DNA of 64,000 nt from the NCBI GenBank assembly GCA_963729075.1, contig CAVSMU010000014.1, positions 181,655 to 245,654 of the forward strand, read 5' to 3'. Both the position numbers and the translations under genes were made by a program. This document shows, one piece after another, positions 26,371 through 35,093 of this stretch; position 1 is the stretch's first letter, and each line of letters starts with the position of its first letter. Source of the stretch: WHSW01 sp963729075 (lineage in GTDB: Bacteria; Actinomycetota; Thermoleophilia; Solirubrobacterales; 70-9). The notes under the pieces were generated by a model. The model searched no databases. It saw only the letters and a list, made by a program, of their open reading frames with translations, and had not been told where the DNA came from.

Positions 26371-26399
26371 TTGCGTCGCTGTACCAATTTGTCTAGTCT
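26371..26399 (+). promoter_or_regulatory. Promoter of the sox/C1 operon with TGTACC-type operator in the spacer
   Basis: A -35-like TTGCGT (26371-26376) and -10-like TAGTCT (26394-26399) are separated by 17 bp. The 16-bp element TGTACCAATTTGTCTA (26380-26395) fills the spacer. The same element recurs upstream of gmaS2, the APC permease and the acyl-CoA dehydrogenase genes, each time in a promoter. The soxD ATG is 32 bp downstream of the -10. Confidence 0.6.
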
Positions 26400-26431
26400 G
26401 TGCCCAGGGGGCGCAGGAGCCTCCCGTTGTC

Positions 26432-26686
26432 ATGTCGTTTCTGGTCCGCTGTCCCAACTGTGGCGAGCGCGAGGTCACCGACTTCGCCTACGGCGGCGAG
26501 GTCGTTCCCCGGCCCGCCAGCAAGCCCTCCCAGCGGGACCTGAACGCCTACAACTACTTCCGCCGCAACCGGGCGGGCGTGCAGCGGGAGTGGTGGTATC
26601 ACCGGGCGGGCTGCCGCGCCTGGTTCTACGCCGAGCGTGACACCACGACCAACGAGGTCCAATGGGTCGGGCTGCCGGAGCGATGA
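26432..26686 (+). CDS. soxD: Sarcosine oxidase-type delta subunit (predicted N-methylglutamate dehydrogenase delta)
   Basis: An 84-residue zinc-binding subunit. It has the family pattern MSFLVRCPNCGEREVTDFAYGG: the first zinc Cys pair is in CPNCG, and the second pair is supplied by the WYHRAGCRAWF segment (His and Cys). It binds at the alpha/beta subunit interface in heterotetrameric sarcosine oxidase. First gene of the operon delta-alpha-gamma-beta. Its stop overlaps the alpha start by 4 bp (ATGA). In methylamine-using bacteria the same subunit set is called MgdABCD, and the adjacent gmaS-mgs genes favour that reading. Confidence 0.9.
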   Translation: MSFLVRCPNCGEREVTDFAYGGEVVPRPASKPSQRDLNAYNYFRRNRAGVQREWWYHRAGCRAWFYAERDTTTNEVQWVGLPER

Positions 26687-29562
26687 GCCGCCTCCCCCCC
26701 AGCCCCGACGAGCGGATCGACCGCGATCGGCGGATCTCGTTCAGCTTCGACGGCAAGCGGGTGGAGGCCTTCGAGGGCGACACGATCGGCTCCGCCCTCG
26801 CGGCGGGCGGCCACCAGGTGCTCTCGAGCAGCTTCAAGTACCACCGCCCTCGCGGACTGTTCTGCTGCGCGGGCCAGTGCCCGAACTGCCTGGTCGAGGT
26901 CGACGGGTCGCCGGGGGTCCGCGCCTGCACCGAGCCGGCCCGCGACGGTATGCGGGTCGCCCACATGAACGCGAGCCCGTCGCTGCGGTTCGACCTGATG
27001 CGAGGGACCGACCTGTTCGGGAGCAAGCTGACGCCGCCGGGCTTCTACTACAAGACCTTCATCCGGCCGCGCCGGCTCTGGCCGCTGTACGAGAAGGTGC
27101 TCCGCCACGCAGCCGGCCTGGGCAAGCTGAAGCGCCGCCAGGCGCACCGCGAGTGGCGCACGGAGTATCGCCGCCGGCACGCCGACGTGCTCGTGATCGG
27201 GGGTGGCATGGCGGGGACGAGCGCCGCACTGCGGGCGGCCGAGCTGGGGGCGGACGTGGTCCTGGTCGATGACGGTCCCGAGCTCGGAGGCAGCGCGCTG
27301 GCCGGTGAGCTCGCCACCGTTTCGCGGGAGCTCGGCGCCCGGGTTCGGGACGCCGGGGTCGAGGTGCTCGCTCCGGCCGCCGCGCTCGGGTTCTTCGACG
27401 GCCTCGTCCCCGTCTGGTGCGAGAGCACGCTGCACCAGATCCGAGCTCGCAGCCACGTCGCGGCCACCGGCTCGATCGAGCAGCCGCTGATGTTCGAGGG
27501 CAACGACATCCCGGGCGTGATGCTCTGCTCCGGCGCCGTGCGGCTCGCGACGCTCTACGGCGTGAAGCCGGGCAGCCGGACGGTGGTCGCCACGACGACC
27601 GACCGGGGGCTCGAGGCCGCCCTCGCGCTGCAGCGAGCCGGCGTCGAGATCGAGGCGATCGCCGACGCGCGCGCCGCCGGGGACGCGCAACTCGAGAAGC
27701 GGATCGCGGCGGCCGGCATCCCGCTGCGGAGACAAAGCGCCGTGGTCAGAGCGATCGGGCGGCGACGGGTAAAGGGCGCCGTGGTCGCCGAGCTCGACGG
27801 GTCCGGGCAGTGGATCCCCGAGACCGAGCACGGCCTGCGCTGCGATCTCATCGCGGTATCAGGCGGGACCGTTCCCGCCACCTCGCTGCTGCTCCAAGCC
27901 GGCGCGAAGGCGCGCTGGGACGAGGCCTCCGGCGCCTTCCTTCCCGCCGATCCCCCGGCGGGCATTCACGCCGCGGGCGCGGTCGCGGGCCACGAGTCGC
28001 CGGCCGACGCGGAGCTCTCGGGCTCGGTCGCGGGAGCGGAGGCGGCGCTGGCGCTCGGGCTCGGCTCGGAGGCGGATCGCTCGCGCCTCGAGGCCGAGCG
28101 CGAGACCCTCGGACGCGCTGACGAGCCGGCCCCGGCGGTGGTGCCGGTGGCGGCCTCCGGCGCGGCGCGCGGGCACGGCAAGTGCTTCGCGTGCCTGTGC
28201 GAGGACGTGACCACGGACGACATCGACTTCTCGATCGACGAGGGCTTCGACTCGCTCGAGCTGCTCAAGCGGTACACGACCCTCACCATGGGCCCCTGCC
28301 AGGGCCGGATGTGCCAGCTGGCCTCGGTGCGCCAGACGTCCGCGCACACGGGCGTCGCGCTCGGGGACGTCGGGCTGACGACCGCCCGGCCGCCCTGGTC
28401 GACCGTGCCGCTCGGCGCGCTCGCAGGACGGCCGTTCGAGCCCGCCAAGCGATCGGCCGTGCACGGGCGCCACCGCGAGCTTGGGGCAAACGTGCTCTGG
28501 GCCGGCGACTGGCGCCGCCCGTACGACTACGGCGACCCCGAGGCCGAGACGATGGCCGTGCACGAGGGCGCCGGGCTGATCGACGTCTCGACGCTGGGCA
28601 AGCTGCTCGTCGCCGGGCCCGATGCCGGCGCGTTCCTCAACCGCCTCTATCCCAACCGCTTCGACAACCTGAAGCCGGGGCGGATCCGCTACGGCGTACT
28701 CGGCGACGACGCCGGGAGGATCACCGACGACGGCACGATTTGCCGGCTGGACGACCTCACCTACTACGTCACTACGACCTCCAGTGGCGCCGACGCCGTC
28801 GAGAGCTGGTTCGCCTGGTGGCTCACCGAATGGGGCATGGACGTCCACCTCACCGACGTGAGCCAGGGGCTCTCGGCGTTCAACCTGGCGGGGCCCCGCT
28901 CCCGCGAGATCCTCTCCGGCCTCACCGACCTCGACTGCTCGAACGAGTCGTTCGCTTATCTCGACGGCAAGCGCGCGAGCGTCGCCGGGGTCCCCTGCCT
29001 GCTGCTGCGGATCGGCTTCGTCGGCGAGCTCGGCTACGAGCTTCACTGCCCGGGGGCGCTCGCCGAGCATCTCTGGGACGTGCTGCTGGAGGCGGGCTCG
29101 CCGTTCGGCATCCGCCCCTTCGGGCTCGAGCCCCAGCGGGTCCTGCGGCTGCAGAAGCTCCACATCCTCGTCGGCCAGGACACCGACGCGGAGTCGAACG
29201 CGCTCGAGGCGGCGATGCCCTGGATCGTCAAGTTCGACAAGCAGGAGGACTTCATCGGGCGCTGGGCGCTGGAGTCCGTGCAGGAGCGTGGCGAGGAGAA
29301 CAAGCTCGTCGGCTTTGTAATCGCCAACGGCGCCGTGCCCACCGAGGGCGCCGCGGTGGTCGCGGACGGACGGCCGGTCGGGCGGGTGACGTCGTCGCGG
29401 TTCTCGCCGATGCTCAAGCGGACGATCGGGATGGCGTGGGTGCCCGCCGAGCTCGCCGAGGACGGCTCCGCGATCACGCTCGCGGACGACGGCCGCCGCC
29501 TCAGCGCACAAGTGCAGACGGCGCCCTTCTACGACCCCGACCAGGAGCGGCTGCGCGGATGA
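26683..29562 (+). CDS. soxA: Sarcosine oxidase-type alpha subunit (predicted N-methylglutamate dehydrogenase alpha)
   Basis: A 959-residue multidomain subunit. Residues about 15-100 are a ferredoxin-like domain with four Cys in C-x4-C-x2-C plus a later Cys (CCAGQCPNC ... RACTEPA). A Rossmann domain follows (ADVLVIGGGMAGTSAA) for the dinucleotide. A BFD-like region has GKCFACLCEDVT and TMGPCQGRMC. The C-terminal 370 residues are a GcvT aminomethyltransferase domain (IDVSTLGKLLV ... FVGELGYELHC) that would pass the methylene group to tetrahydrofolate. ATG 26683 overlaps the delta stop, and the stop overlaps gamma. Retention of all these cysteines is unlike textbook SoxA. Confidence 0.92.
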   Translation: MSRLPPSPDERIDRDRRISFSFDGKRVEAFEGDTIGSALAAGGHQVLSSSFKYHRPRGLFCCAGQCPNCLVEVDGSPGVRACTEPARDGMRVAHMNASPSLRFDLMRGTDLFGSKLTPPGFYYKTFIRPRRLWPLYEKVLRHAAGLGKLKRRQAHREWRTEYRRRHADVLVIGGGMAGTSAALRAAELGADVVLVDDGPELGGSALAGELATVSRELGARVRDAGVEVLAPAAALGFFDGLVPVWCESTLHQIRARSHVAATGSIEQPLMFEGNDIPGVMLCSGAVRLATLYGVKPGSRTVVATTTDRGLEAALALQRAGVEIEAIADARAAGDAQLEKRIAAAGIPLRRQSAVVRAIGRRRVKGAVVAELDGSGQWIPETEHGLRCDLIAVSGGTVPATSLLLQAGAKARWDEASGAFLPADPPAGIHAAGAVAGHESPADAELSGSVAGAEAALALGLGSEADRSRLEAERETLGRADEPAPAVVPVAASGAARGHGKCFACLCEDVTTDDIDFSIDEGFDSLELLKRYTTLTMGPCQGRMCQLASVRQTSAHTGVALGDVGLTTARPPWSTVPLGALAGRPFEPAKRSAVHGRHRELGANVLWAGDWRRPYDYGDPEAETMAVHEGAGLIDVSTLGKLLVAGPDAGAFLNRLYPNRFDNLKPGRIRYGVLGDDAGRITDDGTICRLDDLTYYVTTTSSGADAVESWFAWWLTEWGMDVHLTDVSQGLSAFNLAGPRSREILSGLTDLDCSNESFAYLDGKRASVAGVPCLLLRIGFVGELGYELHCPGALAEHLWDVLLEAGSPFGIRPFGLEPQRVLRLQKLHILVGQDTDAESNALEAAMPWIVKFDKQEDFIGRWALESVQERGEENKLVGFVIANGAVPTEGAAVVADGRPVGRVTSSRFSPMLKRTIGMAWVPAELAEDGSAITLADDGRRLSAQVQTAPFYDPDQERLRG

Positions 29563-30308
29563 CCCTCGAGTTCCTCGCGCCCGACTCGGCGACGCCCTTC
29601 AACGGCGCCAGCCCGGAGCTCCGCAGCCCGATCGAGTGGGCCCACCGCGAGCGCGGCGCAGAGTTCGCCGACCGCGGCGGCTGGCGGGTCGTGAAGGGCT
29701 ATGGCGCCACCTCGAGGGAATCGGCGGCCTGCCGCGGCGCGGTGGGGCTGGCCGACCTGAGCTTCATCGGCAAGCTCGAGCTCCAGGGCACGCCCCTCGA
29801 CGTGGCCGCGATCGTGGCGAGCCTCGCCGACGGTGCTGTGCTCGAGCCGGGCCGGGCGGTGTTCGACGACGGCGTCTGGTGGTGTCCGCTCACCGCCGGC
29901 CGGGTGCTCGCCCTCACCGAGCCCGAGACCACCCCGACGCTGCGCGAGCGGCTGACCGCTGCCGTCGGCGACGCGGACCGGTTCGCCTCGATGCACGAGC
30001 TGACGACCGCGCTCGGCTCCAACGCCGTGGTCGGACCGCTCGCCCGCGAGACGTTCGCGCGGGCGACGGCGCTGGACATGCGGCCGGCGGAGTTCGGCGA
30101 GGCGGCGTTCGCGCCGGTCTCGGTGGCGCGAACCGCCGGCATGGTCCTGCGCCAGGGCGGCGACCGCTTCCTGCACCTGTTCGGGGCGGGATTCGCCGAC
30201 TACGTCTGGACCGTGTTCACCGACGCGGCCCGATCCCTGGGCGGGCGGACCGTCGGGACCGAGGCCCTGGGAGCGATCCTCGACGACGGGGGGCGCGTCC
30301 ATGCGTGA
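29559..30308 (+). CDS. soxG: Sarcosine oxidase-type gamma subunit (predicted N-methylglutamate dehydrogenase gamma)
   Basis: A 249-residue subunit with a GcvT-like fold. Recognition is mostly by position between alpha and beta and by blocks such as GATSRESAACRGAVGLADLSFIGKL-type start (split here: ESAACRGAVGLADLS, FIGKLELQG), DVAAIVAS, and a final TVFTDAARSLGGRTVG. Gamma subunits are poorly conserved in general. The ATG overlaps the alpha stop by 4 bp, and the stop overlaps the beta start by 8 bp, so translation is coupled. Its role is structural or in folate-domain contacts. Confidence 0.85.
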   Translation: MTLEFLAPDSATPFNGASPELRSPIEWAHRERGAEFADRGGWRVVKGYGATSRESAACRGAVGLADLSFIGKLELQGTPLDVAAIVASLADGAVLEPGRAVFDDGVWWCPLTAGRVLALTEPETTPTLRERLTAAVGDADRFASMHELTTALGSNAVVGPLARETFARATALDMRPAEFGEAAFAPVSVARTAGMVLRQGGDRFLHLFGAGFADYVWTVFTDAARSLGGRTVGTEALGAILDDGGRVHA

Positions 30309-31518
30309 CCTGTTTCGCAAGCGGCGGATGTGGCGGCGGACGCCCGAGCTTCGCGATCGCTACGACGTCGTCATCGTCGGCGGCGGCTCGCACGGCCTGG
30401 CGATCGCCTACTACCTCGCGCGCGACCACGGGATCACGAACGTCTGCGTGCTCGAGCAGAGCTACATCGGATCCGGGGCCGCGGGGCGCAACACGACCAT
30501 CCTGCGCTCCAACTACAAGACCCCTGAGGGCGCCTACTTCTACGACGCGTCGGTGAAGCTCTACGAGGGCCTCTCGGCCGAGCTCGACTTCAACCTGCTG
30601 TTCTCCCAGCAGGGCCACCTCACGCTCGCGCACACCGACCGGGCGATGTTCGTGATGACGGAGCGGGCCGAGGTCAACCGGCTCGCCGGGATCGACTCCC
30701 GCGTGATCGGCCCCGACGAGATCCAGCGCCTCGCCCCGGCGATGTCCCTGGCCCCAGACGCGGTCTACCCGGTGATGGGCGCGCTCTATCACCCGCCCGG
30801 CGGCATCATCCGCCACGACGCCGTCGTCTGGGGTCTGGCGCGCGGCGCCGACGCGGGCGGCGCCGAGATCCACCCGTACACGGAGGTCACCGGGATCGAA
30901 CGTTCGAACGGGCGCGCCACCGGCGTCACGTTGCGCGACGGGCGCCGGATCGGAGCCGGCCACGTGATCAGCGCGACCGCCGGGTGGAGCTCGACGATCG
31001 CGGCGATGGCCGAGCTGGAGCTGCCGATCACCACCCACATCCTCCAGGCGTTCGTCACCGAGCCCCTGAAGCCGCTGCTCGACGTGGTGGTCGTCTCCTC
31101 GCAGATGCACGTCTATATCTCGCAGACCGACCGCGGCGAGTTCTTGATCGGCGCCGAGATCGAGCCCTGGACCACCTACCGCCAGCAGGGGACGCTGAAC
31201 TTCCTTCAGGAGTCCTCGCGCCACGCGCTCGAGCTCTTTCCGCAGCTGGAGCGAGCCCGCATGCTGCGCAGCTGGGCCGGCCTCTGCGACATCAGCCCCG
31301 ACTACAGCCCGATCCTCGGCAAGACCGAGGTCGACGGCTTCCTGGTCAGCGCCGGCTGGGGCACCTACGGGTTCAAGGCGGCGCCGATCGTCGGCCGGAC
31401 GATGGCGGAGCTGATCGCCACCGGCACCACCCCCGCGCTGATCGAGCCGTTCGCGCTCGAGCGCTTCTATCGCGACCGCCTCGTCTCGGAGATCGGGGCG
31501 GCTGCCGTCTCACATTGA
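30301..31518 (+). CDS. soxB: Sarcosine oxidase-type beta subunit (predicted N-methylglutamate dehydrogenase beta)
   Basis: FAD/FMN-carrying catalytic subunit of 405 residues. The dinucleotide loop is VVIVGGGSHGLAIAYYLA (residues about 22-39), followed by AAGRNTTILRSNYKTPEGA, where the GRNTTILR stretch is a beta-subunit hallmark. The segment HILQAFVTEPLKPLL and the end YSPILGKTEVDGFLVSAGWG-type (DYSPILGKT, GWGTYGFKAAPI) complete the DAO fold. It oxidises the N-methyl amino acid to an imine, whose carbon goes to the alpha subunit's folate site. Followed by ftfL after 20 bp. Confidence 0.93.
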   Translation: MRDLFRKRRMWRRTPELRDRYDVVIVGGGSHGLAIAYYLARDHGITNVCVLEQSYIGSGAAGRNTTILRSNYKTPEGAYFYDASVKLYEGLSAELDFNLLFSQQGHLTLAHTDRAMFVMTERAEVNRLAGIDSRVIGPDEIQRLAPAMSLAPDAVYPVMGALYHPPGGIIRHDAVVWGLARGADAGGAEIHPYTEVTGIERSNGRATGVTLRDGRRIGAGHVISATAGWSSTIAAMAELELPITTHILQAFVTEPLKPLLDVVVVSSQMHVYISQTDRGEFLIGAEIEPWTTYRQQGTLNFLQESSRHALELFPQLERARMLRSWAGLCDISPDYSPILGKTEVDGFLVSAGWGTYGFKAAPIVGRTMAELIATGTTPALIEPFALERFYRDRLVSEIGAAAVSH

Positions 31519-31538
31519 GCTCAACGGAGGGAACACGG

Positions 31539-33215
31539 ATGAAGAGCAGCCTCGAGATCGCCCAGGACGCCGAGCTACAGCCGATCGATGAGATCGGCGA
31601 GCGGATTGGGCTCGAGCCGGAGGAGATCGAGCCGTACGGCCGTCACAAGTGCAAGGTGTCGCTCGACGCGATCGACCGGCTCGGCGACCGGCCTGACGGC
31701 AAGCTGATCTGCGTCACGGGGATGACGCCGACGAAGGCCGGAGAGGGGAAGACGACGACCTCGGTGGCGCTCACCGAGGGCATGGGTTACATCGGCCGCA
31801 GCCCCGTCCTCTGCCTGCGAGAGCCGTCGCTCGGCCCGGTGTTCGGCCTCAAGGGCGGGGCCGCCGGGGGCGGCTTCGCCCAGGTCGTCCCGATGGAGGA
31901 CCTGAACCTCCACTTCACGGGCGACATCCACGCGATCGGGGCGGCCAACAATCTGCTCGCCGCGATCCTCGACGCCTCGATCCTGCACGGCAACCCGCAC
32001 CACATCGATGCCCTCCAGGTGACCTGGAAGCGCGCCGTCGACATGAACGACCGTGCCCTGCGGCAGGTCGCGCTCGGCCTCGGCGGCCGGGCGAACGGCT
32101 ACCCGCGCGAGACCGGCTTCGACATCACCGCCGCCTCGGAGGTGATGGCGATCCTCGCCGTGGCCCGCGACCTCCACGACCTCCGCGAGCGCATGGGCCG
32201 GATCACCGCCGCATACACGCGGGACGGCGACCCCGTGACCGCCGAGGACCTCGGCGCGGCCGGCGCGATGACGGTGCTGCTCAAGGACGCGATCAAGCCG
32301 AATCTGATCCAGACGCTCGAGGGCCAGCCGTGCCTCATGCACGCTGGGCCGTTCGCCAACATCGCTCACGGCAACTCGTCGCTGATCGCCGACCTGCTGG
32401 GGCTGAAGCTGGGCGAGTACGTCGTCACCGAGTCCGGCTTCGGCTCCGACATGGGGATGGAGAAGTTCATCGACATCGTGTGCCGCGCCGGCGGCATCGT
32501 TCCGAGCGCGATCGTGATGGTGGCGACCGTGCGGGCGCTCAAGCACCACGGGGGGCTCGGCGACGACCCCCGCGCCGGCAAGGGCGAGGCGCTGGCCGCG
32601 ATCGAGTCCGGGATGCAGAACGTCGCCCGCCATCTGGGGATCGTGCGCGAGTTCGGGCTGCCGGCGGTCGTGGCGGTCAACCGCCGGCCGGAAGACAGCG
32701 ACGAGGAGGTCGAGTTCGTCACCCGGCTCGCCCTCGAAGCGGGCGCGTTCGGGGCCGCCGTGAGCGACGGGTTCGCGCAGGGCGGCAAGGGCGTGGCCGA
32801 CCTCGCGGAGGCGGTCGTCGCGGCGGCTGACCAGCCGAACGAGTTCCGGTTCCTCTACGACGACGACCACGGGATCAAGCACAAGATCGAGACGATCGCC
32901 GAGCGCGTCTACGGCGCCGCCGAGGTCGTGTACTACCTCGCCGCCGAGCACAAGATCGAGCAGTTCACCGACCAGGGCCTCGCCGAGCTGCCCCTCTGCA
33001 TGGCGAAGACCCCGCTCTCGCTGTCGGCCGATCCCGAGCTGCTCGGGGCACCCACCGGGTTCCAGCTGCCGATCCGCGACGTGCGCGCCTACACCGGCGC
33101 GGGCTGGCTGGTGCCGCTCTGCGGCGACATCCAGCAGATGCCCGGGCTCGGCCGCACCGCCGCCGCGTTCGGGGTCGACATCGACCCCGATGGGCGGACC
33201 GTGGGATTGTTCTGA
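31539..33215 (+). CDS. ftfL: Formate--tetrahydrofolate ligase
   Basis: Interconverts formate + THF + ATP with 10-formyl-THF. Length 558 is normal. The P-loop KAGEGKTTTSV is at about residues 66-76, preceded by LICVTGMTPT. Other family blocks: LREPSLGPVFGLKGGAAGGG, NLHFTGDIHAIGAANNLLAA and HAGPFANIAHGNSS. GGAGGG lies 8 bp before ATG 31539. In this operon it would run in the direction of ATP-yielding formate release, feeding the formate dehydrogenase across the divergent promoter. The family symbol fhs is equivalent. Confidence 0.97.
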   Translation: MKSSLEIAQDAELQPIDEIGERIGLEPEEIEPYGRHKCKVSLDAIDRLGDRPDGKLICVTGMTPTKAGEGKTTTSVALTEGMGYIGRSPVLCLREPSLGPVFGLKGGAAGGGFAQVVPMEDLNLHFTGDIHAIGAANNLLAAILDASILHGNPHHIDALQVTWKRAVDMNDRALRQVALGLGGRANGYPRETGFDITAASEVMAILAVARDLHDLRERMGRITAAYTRDGDPVTAEDLGAAGAMTVLLKDAIKPNLIQTLEGQPCLMHAGPFANIAHGNSSLIADLLGLKLGEYVVTESGFGSDMGMEKFIDIVCRAGGIVPSAIVMVATVRALKHHGGLGDDPRAGKGEALAAIESGMQNVARHLGIVREFGLPAVVAVNRRPEDSDEEVEFVTRLALEAGAFGAAVSDGFAQGGKGVADLAEAVVAAADQPNEFRFLYDDDHGIKHKIETIAERVYGAAEVVYYLAAEHKIEQFTDQGLAELPLCMAKTPLSLSADPELLGAPTGFQLPIRDVRAYTGAGWLVPLCGDIQQMPGLGRTAAAFGVDIDPDGRTVGLF

Positions 33216-33218
33216 GCC

Positions 33219-33236
33219 AGATGGGTGATCCCATCT
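33219..33236 (+). promoter_or_regulatory. Hairpin between ftfL and the cyclodeaminase gene
   Basis: Perfect 7-bp arms AGATGGG (33219-33225) and CCCATCT (33230-33236) with a TGAT loop, immediately after the ftfL stop and ending one base before the next GTG. It may limit read-through or translation of the downstream gene. No U-tract follows. Confidence 0.45.
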
Positions 33237-33237
33237 A

Positions 33238-33828
33238 GTGTCCGGGCTCGCCGATCGCCGGGTGCGCGAGACGCTCGACGCGCTCGCATCGCGGACCCAG
33301 CCGCCGGCCGCCGGGGTGGCCTCCGCGCTCGCGGCCGCCGCGGCGGCGGCGCTGGTGGAGCTCACGGCCGGGCTCGCGGCCGACCGCGTCCAGGCCGACG
33401 GCGGTGCCGGCGGCCAGGGCGAGGCTCGCCTGCGCACGCTGGTCGATCGATCCGCCGAGCTGCGCCGGCGCCTGCTCGCGACGGCCGACGACGACGCCCG
33501 GGCCTACGCCGAGGTGATCGGGGCGCGGGAGGCCGCCGCCCGGGCGCGGGCGCTCTCCCGGGCCAGCGAGCCGCCGCTCGTGATCGCCGAGGCCGCGGCG
33601 GAGATCGCCGAGGCCGCGGCGGAGGCGGCGCGCGCGGGCTCGTGGGCGTTCACCGCCGATGCCGTGGTCGCCGGCTCGCTCGCCGCCGCCGCTGCGCGGG
33701 GCGGTGCCGAGCTGGTTGCCGCGGACCTCGCCGGGCAGCCCGGCGATCCGCGCATCGCCCGCGCTCGGGCCGCCGCCGAGCGCGCCGAGCGCGCGAACGG
33801 CGCGGCGACGAGGCCGGCAGCGAACTGA
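33238..33828 (+). CDS. Cyclodeaminase/cyclohydrolase family protein (FchA-like)
   Basis: A 196-residue all-alpha protein. It resembles the formiminotransferase-cyclodeaminase C-terminal domain: VRETLDALASRTQPPAAGVASALAAAAAAALVELTAGLA corresponds to the Gly/Ala-rich N-terminal helices (typically SGSPTPGGGSVAA), then RSAELRRRLLATADDDARAY and a second Ala-rich bundle. Homologous FchA proteins are methenyl-THF cyclohydrolases working with FtfL in methylotrophs, which fits the operon. It starts at GTG 33238 right after a hairpin. The sequence is strongly Ala-biased, so function is moderately certain. Confidence 0.7.
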   Translation: MSGLADRRVRETLDALASRTQPPAAGVASALAAAAAAALVELTAGLAADRVQADGGAGGQGEARLRTLVDRSAELRRRLLATADDDARAYAEVIGAREAAARARALSRASEPPLVIAEAAAEIAEAAAEAARAGSWAFTADAVVAGSLAAAAARGGAELVAADLAGQPGDPRIARARAAAERAERANGAATRPAAN

Positions 33829-33841
33829 CACCCTCGTAGGC

Positions 33842-34684
33842 GTGCTCGCCGCCGGCCTCGGCTTCGCGACCGCCGTCTGCTGGGGTCTCGCCGACTTCCT
33901 CGGCGGGCTGATCACCCGCCGCCTGGCGCTCGCCGTCGTCCTGCTGGTCAGCCAACTCGCCGGCCTCGGCGCAATCGCCGTGGTGGTCGCGATCGCCGCG
34001 CCCGAGGTGCCGGCGGCCGCCGACGTCGCGCCGGCGGTCGTCGCCGGCGCGTGCCAGCTCGCCGGGATCGCAGCGCTGTACGGCGCCCTCGCGATCGGCA
34101 CGATGAGCGTCATCTCGCCGATCTCGGCGAGCGGCGCGGCGATCCTGCCGGTCATCGTGGGGATCGCGACCGGCGAACGGCCGGAGGGCCTGCAGATCGC
34201 AGGGATGGCGGCGGCGCTGACGGGCGCCGTGCTGGCGACCCGGAGCTCCGAGTCGGCGCGCGGCGCCGCGTCCCGGCGCGCGCTGGCGCTCGGGGCGATC
34301 GCCGCGCTCGGCTTCGGCGGCTTCTACGTCGGCATGGACGCCGCGGTCGACTCGGCGGATCCGTTCTGGGCCCTGCTCGCGGCGCGCACGACCGCGGGGC
34401 TGGCGCTCGTGGTCGTGCTGCTCGGCCTGCGCCCGCGGCTCGACGCGCGACCCGCCGATCTGCCGGCCCTGGTCCTGATCGGCCTGCTCGACATCGCCGC
34501 GAACACCTGCTTCACGCTCGGCGCCGAGACTGGGCTCCTGAGCGTCGTCTCGGTGCTCGCCTCGCTCTACCCCGTGACCACGGTGGTGCTCGCCCGGGCG
34601 GTGCTCGGGGAGCGGCTCGGCGCGGTGCAGGCGGCGGGGGTGGCGATCGCGCTCACGGGCGTGGCGCTGATCGCCACCGCCTGA
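33842..34684 (+). CDS. EamA/DMT-family transporter
   Basis: Predicted ten-helix drug/metabolite transporter of 280 residues, with two EamA repeats (about 5-130 and 145-278). Typical features: an early CWGLADFLGGLIT segment, SPISASGAAILPVIVGI, and a second-half VLASLYPVTTVVLARAVLGERL, which is the classical LxPVxxxLxxxxxLGE motif of the family. The start GTG 33842 is 13 bp after the previous stop. It is the last gene of the operon and may export an amine or amino acid product, but the substrate is unknown. Converges with the glyoxalase gene after 6 bp. Confidence 0.87.
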   Translation: MLAAGLGFATAVCWGLADFLGGLITRRLALAVVLLVSQLAGLGAIAVVVAIAAPEVPAAADVAPAVVAGACQLAGIAALYGALAIGTMSVISPISASGAAILPVIVGIATGERPEGLQIAGMAAALTGAVLATRSSESARGAASRRALALGAIAALGFGGFYVGMDAAVDSADPFWALLAARTTAGLALVVVLLGLRPRLDARPADLPALVLIGLLDIAANTCFTLGAETGLLSVVSVLASLYPVTTVVLARAVLGERLGAVQAAGVAIALTGVALIATA

Positions 34685-34690
34685 GCGCGC

Positions 34691-35059
34691 CTACTTGACG
34701 ACGCCGATCACGTGGCCCTCGGGATCGCTGAACAGGCCGATCTCGATGTCGACCTCGGGGATCTTGTCCGGCCCCATCATCCGCGTGCCGCCGAGGCTCT
34801 CGGCCTTGGCAAGCGCCGCCTCGACGTCGGGAACCTCGACGTAGAAGGTGACGTGGCCGTCGTAGCCCTCCGGCGCTGTGCCCACGCCGCCACCGATGCC
34901 GACGCCGTCGGCGTTCATGTTCTGATCCCGGGGCACGATCGCGTAGTTCGTCGGGCCGAGCGCATTGCCGAAGTCCCAGCCGAAGAGGTCCGAGTAGTAG
35001 CTGCGGAGCCTTTCTCCGTCCTTCCCGATGACCTCGAAGTGCACGACCGGCTGTCCCAT
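34691..35059 (-). CDS. Glyoxalase/bleomycin-resistance fold protein (VOC superfamily)
   Basis: A 122-residue protein with the VOC pattern: QPVVHFEVIGKDGERLRSYY, DLFGWDF, then YVEVPDVEAALAKAESLGG and a final FSDPEGHVIGVV with the typical acidic metal/His ending. ATG 35059 is preceded by AAAGGAG, so the longer frame upstream is rejected. Many such proteins have unknown substrates. It is divergent from the cyanase gene over 34 bp, which holds TATA-like sequence for both. Confidence 0.87.
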   Translation of the reverse strand: MGQPVVHFEVIGKDGERLRSYYSDLFGWDFGNALGPTNYAIVPRDQNMNADGVGIGGGVGTAPEGYDGHVTFYVEVPDVEAALAKAESLGGTRMMGPDKIPEVDIEIGLFSDPEGHVIGVVK

Positions 35060-35093
35060 GGCGTCTCCTTTCGTCGTATAGCCTGCCCGGGCA

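Noticed and set aside
15520..33233. The 15-mer AGATGGGTGATCCCA occurs both near the corA start (15520-15534) and in the hairpin after ftfL (33219-33233).
   Set aside because: In a 64-kb sequence one or a few identical 15-mer pairs are expected by chance, and the contexts differ. I treat it as coincidence.
33219..33236. The ftfL-fchA hairpin as a THF riboswitch.
   Set aside because: It is a simple 18-nt stem-loop, far too small for a folate-sensing riboswitch and located between genes of one operon.
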